Shown here one piece after another: positions 54,401-64,000 of a stretch of 64,000 nt of DNA. The DNA is from Antedon mediterranea (taxonomy: Eukaryota > Echinodermata > Crinoidea > Comatulida > Antedonidae), in contig NC_092677.1 in assembly GCF_964355755.1 (NCBI RefSeq), positions 19,812,101 to 19,876,100 on the forward strand, written 5' to 3'. Position 1 is the stretch's first letter; every line of letters begins with the position of its first letter. A model generated the notes under the pieces. That model was given only the letters and a program-made list of their open reading frames with translations, did no database searches and was not told the DNA's origin. The translations under genes and the position numbers were made by a program.

Positions 54401-57400
54401 TGGATAGCCGAGTGGTTAGGACACTTGACTGTCGTACAGATAGACCCGGGTTCAATGCCCGACAACTCTCAGTTCACTCAGCTGTAAAATGAGTACCTGG
54501 TTGAAAATACTAGGGAGAAAAAAGGCGGCGTGGAAAGGAACTGGCCACCCTACCACATAATGCCGAGGCTTAGTACAATGAGCTCCTAACAGCTCATTCC
54601 CCTACGTTCAGAGAACACGGGACTCACCTTTACCCTTTACTAGTTAATCCCATTAATAGAGCGCTTCTCGCTAATGCGTTACCAATTTTCTCCTAGATTT
54701 TAATACATGTTCTTGCTAAATCAATTTTCTTTCACATGAGTTAAACAAATTTCAATTTTTATTACGTAATCATATAAAAAAATTAATTAAAGTAATAACG
54801 CGAGTTACTTAATTTCATCTATACAGTATATTTTAATCTGTTAGATCTCATCGGAATGAAGTGACCCACATGATTAACACTTATTATGGAAGTTGTTGAA
54901 TTGAAGATATGAATTTATATACAAATTCTGTCTATCATGACGTCGTCATATGGCCAGTTGAAATCAAAAAGTCAGACTTTCATCTCTTTTGTAAAAGTTC
55001 ATCAAGTTTAAAAGAGAGCGCATCTCACTTTTACGTGCCCAAATTTCTTCAAATTTTTATTAATGTATTATTTAGATAATTATCTTCTAAAATAGTTATA
55101 TTTATATGTCTATTCAATGACATCATCGTGTTAATTGGATTTAAAAGATTGGTCTTGTAATTTCATCTATGCTAATACAGTGTATTCTGTAAATACTGTA
55201 ATATAGAAACATAGGTACAATTCAGCACTGTAAACATATTTAATTCATGTCATAGGATAGCATAATAATAGACACGTTTCGCGCTCGCGACCAATCAGAA
55301 ATAGTGGGTATAGATTTGTAAACAAACCGAACACCTCTCGCCTAGTGCGTGTTGAAGCATAGCGAAATGGCGACTGCCGAGTGCTTTTGTTGCAAAATCA
55401 CTGAATAATATTCCTGTTTTTAATTTTCAAACACTTGCTGAGTGGTTTGCGTCGGCTACGAAGGATAGTGGCGCAAAATCTTGGAAATTTTTCAAGGAAA
55501 GGTACGTCCACGATGTGCTCGTGTCTCTCCGCCCGCCCGGTGGCGTTGCCTGATGCGGTACTTCGTCTACTAGGCCTAGGAGGCTTGGGTGTCTGTTTAA
55601 GCGCCGAAGAACATCACATAATACATGGAAGATGCAATAGGAGCATGAAGAAGAATGAAAGATAATAATTAATATATTTACGCAACATTTGTAAATAAAA
55701 TCAACAGTTAACATGTATTAAATGCACTGTAATATATATGTGTCAAACCAAAAATGACAATTATACATAAATAAAGTCGATGATTCCGAACCAAATGCCC
55801 AAATAATTCTACAGTGAATATTCAACATAAGTTTAGAAAATAAATAACATCCTTACCATGCCATTCCATCAAAAGGCTAGTTTTGACGATTGCTTTTTAA
55901 GATGATCATCTCTCAGTTCTCCCATGCTTTACCATTGTATACCCACTAAAAGGTCAAACTGACGGTGACCTCGAGAGCGCGAAACGTGTCTATTGTCGAC
56001 GTTCATATAGTTTAACGTACGTGTGCTTGTTGCATTTGGTGGATAACCCCTTGTTATAGTCAGGATTTTTTTTCTATTATAATTCTTCTTTCTTTCCATG
56101 AATTTTGTGTTGCGTGTATCTCTAATTCTTTTCAACATAACATAACTTTGTCAGAAGATTGACCTCTAACTGTAGATGTGCAGGAAACTTTGTTTTATGA
56201 CTTTAGAGTCACACAGCCAAAGTTACGCACGATTTTCGCGTATTTAACATAGATCGAAAAACATATAACAACTTGCTTTGAAACTTAGCAAAACTGTAAT
56301 TTATATCATGCGCTAACGAAGGAAATAGAAATGGTATGTTTTACAGAAAGTTACGCGTACACACACTTTAAAATGCGAGAAATCAATTTCTAATCAATGT
56401 TTCATGTCATTTTAAGCATGTAAAAATGTCCATGCATGCGCATTTGTACTCACATGGTGCGCAAAAAATATCTTTTTTCGCATGAATTATGTTTTTCCAG
56501 CCTTTTCTAGTCATTTTCAATTTCGATATAAAATCACATCATACGAGCACTTCAAATTGGACAATTCGCATGCGTTTCTGATGAAAAAGTTCAAAAAGTC
56601 ATCAAAATTATTTTACAAAGAAAAGTGATACTCATGATTAAAACGTTTTGTGAAAGCTGTTGAATTGTAGATACAATTCATGTACAAATTTTGCGCATCG
56701 GATGTTGTGACCTCATCATATGGCCAGTTGAATTATAAAAGTCGTATTTTTATATTTTGCATCATAGTTTAACACATTTTAAAGAGCGCGCATCCATATT
56801 CTACGTATCCACATTCTTCAACACGTCAATAAGTTATTTCTCAAATAATTCCGTACCAAAATTGTTATCTACATGTTTCATTTTGTTAAAAATTGGAATA
56901 AAAGGCGGGTTCCATTATCTTCAACTATTCTGCACTGCAGGTCACAATGGCATAATCTTTTTTCTGGTCACAGTATGACGTGCACATAGCGTATGACGTG
57001 CACGTGGCGTTTGTGTGGTGGATGACGAGTTTAAATCTAGTTATTATAAGATGTTGTAATCCATCTCCTTTTTGTTAATTGCCCTATGAGGGATAAATAC
57101 AAATATATACTGATACTGATATACTGTACTTTACCAAATTATTGTTTGTTTCTACGAACGACGCCGGCTGGATCATCTCCACACACAAGGTGCGCCGGCT
57201 GGATCATCTCCACACACAAGGTGCGCCGGCTGGATCATCTCCACACACAAGGTGCGAGGCGATGTTTTTTTGTTGCCGTTTAATACGGACATGGAATAAT
57301 TACTTACGGACACATTACATGATTTAATGGACAAGGATTTGTCAAGCAAGTACAGTATACTTTTAATAAAAAATTACCTAAGAAATGTCGTAAGCTTTTT

Positions 57401-60400
57401 ATTCAAATTTGAACATTATTTTAGAGATCAATCCTCCAAGGCTCCATGCTTAACTTCTCGATCGCTGAGGAATTTCAACGTTTTGAGCAAGGCGACGAAA
57501 GGCATGAAAATAAAGGGCACACAAAAATGTTGGGCATTACAGTATATGCCATTAAATAAATGACATGAACTGAATGCATGGAAGTGTACACCAAAATGCG
57601 TCAATGAGGCTTATCCTCATCACATGTTAAACAAGAAATATTTCTTACAAAAAACGCTGCTCGCTTATTGAAAAATATTTTTTATTTCAAATGTTTTTGA
57701 ATGTGTCATTTTATTGTCACATAATAGATAATTATTTTACCTGAAAAAAATGTAATTTAAAGCAACAAATACTTAAATTGTCGGTCAGACAATGGTTTTT
57801 GGGTTTCTTTTCATTTTTTATATGTGAATAAATATTACTTTTTTGTTACAGAAGTGAATACTCAATTTCTGTCACTTTAGTTAATTTTATTGCTAAGGTC
57901 AAATCTGGGGGTCACTTCATCACCCTAGATATTTCAATTGTGAAGTATCCTATTACAAACACAAACTTTAATGGACTGTTTCGATAATAATTCAATGAAT
58001 ATCTGACAGTGAATATACCACCAGAAATGCTTAGGGATTTGTAATTTTAGCATGACATGTCCTAATAGACTCTTTCCCAGCCGTTTTTTGGGTCTACTGT
58101 AGCAGCTGGAATCAATAAATCATAGTGGAGTTTCCATTTTCACAAAACTGTCTGTCCTTAGAACTATAACTGCTGCTTGCTTTAGCTTCTGATTGAGTAG
58201 TCCTAATGGGACGTAGCGGGCTAGAGCAGCAGCGTGAAAACTAGAGATTTAGAAAATACTTACCTTGAAGTACTGTACTGGATCTTTAACTGTAGTTGTA
58301 TTTTTAGGAATGTAGCTTTTTATGAAACAATGTAAACAGAAAATTTAAAATGTGTTTATAGCTCTAATAATAAAATAAATATACTGTACAATTGAACACT
58401 TACTAGAATTTTTGGTGCCATCTATTACAGCTACTTTTACATGTGAATTTGACATTGCAAATGTTTTACCAACTGTTGTCCAAGTGGGCTTCAACTGCTT
58501 ACAGTGCCCACACCAGGGTGCATAAAACTTGAATCAAACAAATACATTCATACAAATATATAATTCATATACCTTTTAAAAAAAATATATTATATTAAAA
58601 ATTGAGGGTGTAAGTTGCATCTATCACTACATCTGGCAAAATTGTCTTAAAGACCCCTTCCCTGCAATTTTGGACGTTTTTTGGAAAATAATACATATAT
58701 ATCACTTTAAAAACATTAAACCATGTCATTCCTTGTCTTAAATGTACGTTTTATGGTAAATTATGATAAAAAGTGAGAAACAATGCACTACCTAAGTAGC
58801 TCGCGGCGATCGACCTCTCGTGGACGGTCTCAGGCCTAGCCTAGCTAGGCTTAGTTTTGTAGGCCTAGCTGGTAAACATCGGTAACGTACGAACATCGTA
58901 CGCTAGCTATATACCTAGCCTGACGTTGTATAGTTGCTGCATTAATTGTCTTTCTATTTTTGCCAGACTCCGTTGATAAATATTGGGGAAAACCCGGTAT
59001 TTTCGCTGAAAAGTTAGGAGTCTTCCATTTGTTTTGGCTTCACGATCGATCGAAAAGTGGGCGAATTACAGGTGAAAAACAAAAATATCAATCCGCGCGC
59101 AATGCATTTTGGGATTTATAGCGGGCCGCTATAATTATTAAAATCGATTTATTTTTCACATTTTTAACCGTTTAAAGACGAAAAAAGTTATCGCAATAGG
59201 ACCATATAGTATTATTTTTACATTAAATATAGTTTGTGATCTTAAATTAGATCTAAAAAACGTAGGGAATGGGGCTTTAAACATGCTCTAATTTAGTAAA
59301 GAATTAATTTTATAAATGTTTAAATTGATAAATGTTAACATTCTTATGACCTGAAGTTTAGGAGCAGGTGTGAAGATGTAATTGTGTAGATCACATCATA
59401 CCTCCAAAATTTAAAGAAATGTTCATATTCAAGTTAAAAATTATGTCAAAATCTGTTCAGTTATTTTGACATCTGGCAAAAAGACAAACAGGTATACAAA
59501 TAAAGAAGATTTTATAACATCTTTGGCGGAGGTACAGTTAATATGATGACCTAGATGGAATTCTGCCCAATGCAACTACTCCAAGCTTGGTAACTATTTC
59601 ATCATATGTTCTTATAAATTACTTCATCCACCACCATTATACTCGAAAACTCAATATACAGTAAGCATGTGACTCATGAGCTCATAAACAGGAAACAGAA
59701 AAACAATAGTATTAGTATAGTAGTGTACTGTACACAATGATACAGTAATTCACGATACAGGAACTAAACAGTCAAAATGCATTGTCATTAAAAAATAATC
59801 TTTATCCAGGATGTTTTTGTGATCTGGTTTTGGGGTTATACAGATTTGTTGTGAATGTTCTGTACAGTATTTACAAAACAAATTTTGAGACACATGTTTT
59901 ACCTCCACAAAGAAGGTATATGTAGTCGATTGCGTTTGTCTGCCTGTTTGTTTGTTAGCAGGATTACTCAAAAAGTAATTACAAGATCTTTACCAAAATG
60001 AAAATACAGTTAGATATATGGGCAAGGACCATTCCATGAAATTTTGGGACCACGGTCCCAATTCTGGACCACTTTTTAGTTTTTAATTTTCAGATCTGCT
60101 AGTATTAAAAGATAGGACAGAATTTTTCAAAAGCCGGCGAGCGTCTTAAAGTAACAAGTAAACTAAAATTTGCATTTTCTCGAGAACAACTTGTTCAAAA
60201 AACTTCACTTCAGGCAAGAGTTATAATTTGTGATTTGGAATTTTAAAACATAATTTGATTTAATTTACAGGTTTTTTAATACGGATAGTTTTCAAAATCC
60301 TATTTGTTTTCAAATTCAACCATTTGTTTTCGGCATTGCTGTTCTATTTTTAGTCAACTGATACTATTGTTAGTTGAAAGGCTGGTTTCCATTACACCAA

Positions 60401-61019
60401 ATTCTTGTAGTGAAATTAGCCTAAATCACACACAGCATTAAGACACACACAAATATATATAATCCCGCCCCGGAGAAATCTTATGTAGGAGAATTTTACA
60501 GTAGGCGGAGGTATGCACTCTCGAAGTGGCTTTCTTGTTTTATAATGATATTGATCATCATCATCATCATCAGTTTTTTTTTTTTATTTTAACTAATGTA
60601 CAAGATAATCTCTATACCAACTACTGGTACAAATACTCACTGAAACAAGCCAACTTCCTTCTTTACTCAACTCAATAAATCTATGGTAAAAAAACAAATG
60701 CCATACATTTACTTATTTGATTAATATTATTGAATATATTTTGTTGCACAAAATAAATCATTCTACAAAAATGAATATATTCATGCAACTTAAATATAAA
60801 TTTATATCAAATTGCTATGCCAAAACAATTATACACCCCATTCCACAAATATCAAGCTGGAACTAAATATTTAACCACACTAATTAGCAATATGTCAATA
60901 CTTAAATTTAAACTTGCTTACTCATCGCCCAATCTGAGTACAGGATTAAAAGTTCCTTCACCACCTCCTAAGACAAGCATCGGTGCAAACAAACAAATAC
61001 CTGTGAATAAAGTAAACAT
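39125..61019 (-). CDS. TMX3: TMX3-type thioredoxin-related transmembrane protein (ER protein disulfide isomerase)
   Basis: ER-membrane oxidoreductase that forms or rearranges disulfides through a CGHC site (family knowledge). Exons in transcript order: 61019-60922, 60680-60641, 58527-58404, (uncertain 58315-58264), 51923-51849, 51385-51280, 47895-47751, 47254-47144, 46372-46255, 43416-43360, 42082-41950, 41141-41073, 39337-39125; phases all fit. The product starts with a hydrophobic leader (MFTLFTGICLFAPMLVLGGG), then [20 protein letters not shown] with the active site at 58512-58501, NGIEHTFSGPRTVDEI, luminal thioredoxin-like repeats, and LVVLNTETQVYYILDE, which matches TMX3 and not TMX1/2/4. 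A membrane helix (VIISLVIILPGFLITFICY) and an acidic tail end it. Length is about 430-446 residues (human 454). The tail ends HIKSE and lacks the KKxx retrieval signal of vertebrate TMX3. The exon expected to carry the cis-Pro is doubtful. The start could also be a splice acceptor (TTCACAG at 61007-61001) fed by an upstream exon. Confidence 0.93.
39691..39975. repeat. 57-base minisatellite, five copies
   Basis: GGGCCC starts at 39691, 39748, 39805, 39862 and 39919, exactly 57 apart. The copies differ by about one base. It lies in the last TMX3 intron. Confidence 0.97.
41942..41950 (-). other. GC-AG intron donor in TMX3
   Basis: The exon ends ...GCAAAG and the intron starts GCAAGT, a perfect U1 match except for C at position 2. 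Only this site keeps phase 0 into the next exon, GYGGNSLFRM at 41141-41073. Confidence 0.75.
42385..43085 (-). mobile_element. LINE C-terminal remnant in TMX3 intron
   Basis: Minus-strand frames read NNFLELNINKMKEMRIDFRK, NYKYMEECL, LYNCLRKLCSFGVKQEICRI and LGIAGKVIGSSVQTL...FHAILEDTNHPFH, in the order of the RT end and C-terminal region. Frameshifts separate them. Confidence 0.88.
44206..45372 (+). repeat. R44 repeat copy
   Basis: Shared with 56040-57045: AGAAGATTGACCTCTAACTG, TTTTTCCAGCCTTTTCTAGT, TGTGACGTCATCGTATGGCC and the end GACGAGTTCAAATCTAGTTA. Rich in CGCG words. About 1.1 kb, no ORF. Confidence 0.85.
45368..45407. repeat. (ATT)n microsatellite
   Basis: About 13 triplets at the R44 end. 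Confidence 0.9.
46640..47015 (-). mobile_element. 5S-rRNA-derived SINE (SINE3-like)
   Basis: The minus strand from 47015 reads GGCCATACTATGTC..., GATCACCGAAGTTAAGCAAT, GTTGGGCCTGGTTGCG and, later, TATACCGGAGTG, matching 5S rRNA in order, including the internal promoter region. A non-5S body follows to about 46640. It is diverged, so not a working 5S gene. Confidence 0.8.
48117..48245. repeat. IR-26 left end
   Basis: AAATTGCCATCCAACTTTTC through AGGAAGCGTTTTCGGGATAT matches the left arm of 25833-26775. Confidence 0.8.
48300..48580 (+). repeat. Diverged tandem repeat (GGATTTTGTACGCAA)
   Basis: Four to five copies of a roughly 60-base unit with GGGATTTTGTACGCAAGA and GGATTGTGTTT cores, free of stops over 99 codons on the plus strand. 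Confidence 0.8.
50390..50650 (-). repeat. R44 terminal fragment, reversed
   Basis: ACTAGATTTGAACTCGTCAC and ACGTGCACGTCATAC are the inverse of the R44 right end at 57005-57050. Confidence 0.75.
50861..50894 (+). ncRNA. Hammerhead-ribozyme-like motif of a Penelope-type repeat
   Basis: CTGATGA (50861-50867), a 4-base-pair stem GGGC/GCCC with a 7-base loop, then GAAA (50884-50887), GCTC and TGC, which can pair with GCA just before CTGATGA. This is the minimal type-I layout reported for Penelope-like elements. One unpaired A (50868) departs from the strict core, so activity is doubtful. It is followed by a repeat shared with 21331-21408. Confidence 0.45.
50957..51030 (+). repeat. Penelope-LTR-like repeat segment
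   Basis: GAGATCCAGCCACTGATACC and TTGCCTTTGGATTTATAT match 21331-21408. Confidence 0.7.
51040..51192. repeat. IR-26 right end
   Basis: GAAAAGTTGGATGGCAATTT and CTGCCACCGAACTA match the right arm of 25833-26775. With 48117-48245 it brackets about 3 kb. Confidence 0.8.
53790..53895 (-). repeat. R27 fragment, reversed
   Basis: TGATGAAGTGACCTCCAAAC and neighbours are the inverse of 27800-27900. Confidence 0.7.
53915..54010 (+). mobile_element. LINE crumb
   Basis: Reads YLELNATKTKEMT and, shifted, VKSFKYLGKIF, typical of RT palm/thumb ends. Confidence 0.5.
54403..54640 (+). mobile_element. tRNA-SINE-2 copy
   Basis: GAGTTGGATAGCCGAGTGG with CGGGTTCAATGCCCG and CAACTC closes a tRNA-like cloverleaf (6 acceptor pairs). 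The body goes on to about 54640 and matches 14464-14640, so it is a SINE, not a tRNA gene. Confidence 0.8.
54780..55080 (+). repeat. R44-related fragment
   Basis: TATGGAAGTTGTTGAATTG, ATGACGTCGTCATATGGCCA and AGAGCGCATCTCACTT match the middle of R44. Confidence 0.7.
55267..55995. mobile_element. DNA element with 20-base inverted ends, CpG-rich core
   Basis: ATAGACACGTTTCGCGCTC and GAGCGCGAAACGTGTCTAT form inverted ends about 730 bases apart. The core has an open plus-strand stretch LAEWFASATKDSGAKSWKFF then YVHDVLV, possibly a captured coding piece. Confidence 0.75.
56040..57045 (+). repeat. R44 repeat copy
   Basis: Same order of blocks as 44206-45372, ending ATGACGAGTTTAAATCTAGT. Confidence 0.85.
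57163..57255. repeat. 31-base tandem repeat, three copies
   Basis: GCCGGCTGGATCATC starts at 57163, 57194 and 57225; the copies are identical. Confidence 0.97.
57631..58240 (+). repeat. R27 repeat copy
   Basis: Full-length match to 27506-28110, ending GACGTAGCGGGCTAGAGCAG. Confidence 0.8.
58264..58315 (-). other. Uncertain TMX3 exon 4 candidate
   Basis: It is bounded by AAAAAG and AAG|GTAAGT, 52 bases long, with phases that fit both neighbours and the length expected from human TMX3. The protein in that frame (TFLKIQLQLKIQYSTS) shows no likeness to the expected GVRGYPTIKLL segment and has no cis-proline. Another frame reads YIPKNTTTVKDPVQYFK, which looks more protein-like and ends like the YFK-NG of PDIs, but its phase does not fit. 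Confidence 0.25.
58647..59280 (+). mobile_element. MITE-A, complete copy
   Basis: TTAAAGACCCCTTCCCTGCA and CGTAGGGAATGGGGCTTTAA, TTAA on both sides, 634 bases. Confidence 0.88.
59900..60535. repeat. Dispersed repeat with ACCTCC...GGAGGT ends
   Basis: Starts ACCTCCACAAAGAAGGTA and ends GGCGGAGGTATGCACTCTCG. The GTTTGTTAGCAGGATTACTC segment recurs near 24275. Another end copy lies at 59525. Confidence 0.6.
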
Positions 61020-61075
61020 ATGATTAAAACTTATTATGGAAGCTGTTGAATTGTAGATATGAATTCATTACAAAA
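61020..61075 (+). repeat. R44 fragment at the TMX3 start
   Basis: ACTTATTATGGAAGCTGTTG matches R44-related copies at 54880 and 20805; it begins within a few bases of the proposed TMX3 ATG. Confidence 0.65.
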
Positions 61076-61269
61076 ATGTTGTCTTCATTTTTTAAGAATG
61101 TGACACCGCCAGACATCCAGTGTATCTAATCCATCCACTTTAGACCAAAGATTTTATAGCGCTGCTACACGTCCATGGATTTATAGGGCGCGTAGCAATA
61201 TAAGATAGGAGCTTGACAACAGTTATCTATATGCCATTCCAAATTCAACATTGATAAAAAAAAATCCAT

Positions 61270-61440
61270 GCTGTGTACGTCTAGTCGTAGGCTAGAGTAG
61301 CCTAGCTAAGCCCCTAACTAGGATATGCCCTATGTATAGGAGGGTAGGCCTAGGGTCTACTACTAGGCTTAATCTAGCCTAGCCTCTATGATCTGTAGTA
61401 GTAAGGTAGGGATAGGCCTCTAGACATTTACTGAATACAT
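61270..61440. repeat. CTAG/TAGGCCTA-rich tract
   Basis: Same composition as 28560-28830. Confidence 0.8.
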
Positions 61441-62505
61441 CCCAACATGGGTTCTTGAAAGGGAGATCTTGTCTGACAAATTTACTTATGTTTCTTGAGA
61501 AGGTGACATATGATATTGACCAGGGTTTATCAGTAGATGTAATCTATTTTGATTTTCAAAAGGCCTTCGATAAAGTTTCTCATGTAAGGTTGTTGAATAA
61601 AGTTTTGGCTCATGGTATTGAAGGTCCTTTTGGCATGTAGATACAAAATTGGCTTAGTGATAGATTTCAAAGTTGTTGTGAATGGTAGGAAATCTGAGTG
61701 GGCCCCTATTTATAGTGAGTGGTGTGCCTCAGGGTTGGGTCCTTGGATCGGTGCTGTTTCTTATTTTTACTTATGATATAGATTTTTCCATTGATTCTTC
61801 ATTGTTGAAATTTGCTGATGACATTAAACTGTTTTGACGTGTGCATTCCGAGGTTGATTCTGGAGTACTACAAAATGATATTGACAAGTTATCACTTTGG
61901 TGTCGTGAGTCCCTCCCTAATGAGCTTTAATATTAGTAAAGGCAATGTCATGCACCTAGGATTGAATAATGTGAATCATTCTTATGATGATGATGAAGCA
62001 ACAGAACAAAAAGACTTGGGAGTAATTATTGATAAATCTCTTAAGACTATAGTAAACAATGTGTAGCAGCAGCCAAACAAGCAAATCAAGTTTTAGGCAA
62101 GTCTATTAAAAGATCCATTAAATATAAATTAGTTGATATGATTAAATCGCTTTATATTGGATTAGTCAGGCCTCATCTTGAATTTGCAGTACAGGCATGG
62201 TCTCCTAAGGAAAGACATTCTTTTATTAGAAAAAGTTCAGAGGAGAGCAACTAGGCTACCACCTAGTTTGCATGGCATGCAAAGGCTATGTAGATAGGCT
62301 AAAAGTTTTTAATTTAACAACTTTAGAAGAAAGACGATATTAGAGGGGACATGATTCAAACATATATTATTTCTATAGATAGTTATTTACTCTCTCATAA
62401 GTCTGAATATACCGCCACTAGGGATCATAAACATAAACTGAAAAAGAATAATGCTCGATTAAATTGCCGAAGTCATTTTTTTACACAACGAGTCGTAAAT
62501 TCGGA
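61441..62505 (+). mobile_element. LINE remnant (CR1-like), frameshifted
   Basis: Frames read FLKGRSCLTNLLMFLE, VIYFDFQKAFDKVSH, SGVPQG..LGSVLFLI, LKFADDIKL, QKDLGVIIDKS and finally FFTQRVVNSD-stop, the order of RT motifs to the C-terminus. At least three frameshifts. Confidence 0.88.
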
Positions 62506-62549
62506 TTAGGCCAACTTCGGCCACAGACAATTTCGGCCACAGACAATAT

Positions 62550-64000
62550 TACTACCATATCTATGGAACGCCCATAGTGCCATTGATAGGGGAACAATGA
62601 GACACGACAATGTAATACAGGATTATCAATTTCATTGTGTTTTACTTTTGTTTTTTGTTTTTACACAGGAAAACACGGACACAGACAAACGTGACAATTA
62701 ATTAATTAATAATGAAAATAAAATATGAACACGTATTTTGTAGCTAGGTGGCATGATGAGATAAGCAACAAAGAATTACGTAGATACCGATATTTCAGAG
62801 TACAAAAAATACAATACGGTTGAAATTAAAATGTATAGTTTTTACAAATAAAAGAAATGAATTGAATGAGGCCTAAGTGATACTAATTGTATGTACATTT
62901 TTCTATAAATATAAAACGAATTGAAGTACGTAGGGATATATACTAATTTTATTGTGTACAATAAATATAACTTTGAAGGAATAAGAAACGGAAGAACAAA
63001 GTGGTTAAGAATACGATTTATTTTATCGGAAGAAACAATTGAAGAAAGTATATAATTATTAAGAATTAATATGTTGTAAGATGTAAATGAAACACTGGTA
63101 AATAAATGTTAATAGAAATGCGTGCTTTGTTTTTGCGTGTAAAATTTTACCTAATAAAATGAACTTGAAATATTAGTAAAACCCCACTACCCAAGAGGAA
63201 TTATGCGAAGGCATTGAAGAATTTTTTTATAGATATGTTTCTGAACAGGCTCGGAATGAATTTCTGACTGTGTGCGTCATGAGAAGGTACGTGGAAAACC
63301 CCGTCATATGGGTCGTTGATTTGTCCGTAGTCATTGCATTTTGCCGGGGATTCCCCATCATTTCCATAGTAGCCTATTTATCTTCATTTCCCTACGTCCA
63401 AAATATTGGTCCGAATTTCCGTAGTAATTACGCATGTTCCGAACTTTGAAATAACAGTGTTTAATTGCTTCTTTCTGCAAATTTCTTTCATATTTTCTTT
63501 TCTGGAGTGTGGTTTAAGCAACACTTGTACAGTTTAGTGGATAAATGAAAATGAATTTTTTAAATTGTTGTTTTACTGACTCACTTAGCATTTATTGAAA
63601 AATAATACAATTCAACGTTTTGCTCAATATATTTATAGCAGCAATTATTAATTGATAATAGGCCTAGTAATTAGTTTGGGGACTTCTGACGTTCGCATTG
63701 AAAGCAACAAATGTTATCCTTAGTCGCATTTTTATCTGAATTATTACTCATTTTGTTTCTATTTTGACATGTTAAAATATGTTAAATGCATATCGCCGCA
63801 AATTACTCAATTATTATTTTTATGTTGGGTCTGATATGTTCGTTTTATTATGCACCTGTGTTCTTAAGACATGACCTGAGCTCCATGGTAAAACATTTAA
63901 TTACTCCTGTGTTGTATTAAAAACCAATCAAATGAAGACGACAAAGTTTTATTAAATTTATTTTTTTTTATCACTAATTTTCTTCTTGATTCTGCTTGTG
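62550..64000. other. Right edge, nothing recognised
   Basis: A 19-base duplication (CTTCGGCCACAGACAAT-like) sits at 62511-62550. Beyond it no coding likeness, RNA or repeat family is seen. Confidence 0.5.

Noticed and set aside
54404-54416. GYPT-like codons on the minus strand as the missing TMX3 exon
   Set aside because: They lie inside the tRNA-derived SINE head, are followed by a stop, and have no suitable splice sites.
54403-54475. Functional tRNA gene
   Set aside because: The T stem has a mismatch, the body continues as a repeat shared with 14464-14640, so it is a SINE head.
56030-56060. RGYPPNATS on the minus strand as the missing TMX3 exon
   Set aside because: It sits at the R44 repeat start, lacks the following strand residues and has no donor.

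Overview
This is AT-rich eukaryotic DNA. Its genes have many short exons with GT/AG splice sites, and the long introns and intergenic DNA are full of decayed transposons. The three genes match animal families, and two of them (DSE/DSEL-like and TMX3-like) are close to their vertebrate counterparts. The dense TAGGCCTA/CTAG-rich patches, LINE remnants, Penelope-like pieces and TTAA MITEs suggest an invertebrate deuterostome, perhaps an echinoderm. That taxonomic guess is an inference.

Layout. (1) 1346-23516, plus strand: 22 exons of a DDX1-type DEAD-box RNA helicase. The 5' exons, including the Walker A motif, lie left of the window. All other helicase motifs can be read in order, but an in-frame TGA (22650-22652) interrupts the conserved C-terminal region. 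(2) 23517-30960: intergenic DNA with a LINE, a terminal-inverted-repeat element, an R27 repeat and GC-richer patches that could hold the next promoter. (3) 31113-35480, plus strand: an intact two-exon gene for a dermatan-sulfate epimerase fused to a sulfotransferase-like domain. Its single coding intron is about three-quarters MITE. (4) 35481-39124: the gap between two convergent genes, carrying a TTAA-flanked element. (5) 61019-39125, minus strand: a TMX3-type transmembrane protein disulfide isomerase in at least 12 exons, with introns packed with LINE fragments, a 5S-rRNA-derived SINE, a hammerhead-like motif, minisatellites and MITEs. The exon that should carry the cis-proline of the thioredoxin fold is not clearly present. 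(6) 61020-64000: a CTAG-rich tract, a frameshifted LINE and sequence with nothing recognised.

The genes do not form one pathway. DDX1 acts in RNA metabolism (tRNA ligase complex, RNA granules). The epimerase works on chondroitin/dermatan chains in the Golgi/ER lumen. TMX3 is an ER-membrane oxidoreductase. The DSEL-like and TMX3-like genes are also neighbours in human (18q22), so the pair may be old conserved synteny.

Repeat families named here: MITE-A (TTAA TSD; 10377, 19881 partial, 34518, 58647), R27 (27506, 57631, 53790 reversed), R44 (44206, 56040; parts at 50390, 54780, 61020), IR-26 (25833; split ends at 48117 and 51040), tRNA-SINE-1 (5290, 8832) and tRNA-SINE-2 (14464, 54403).
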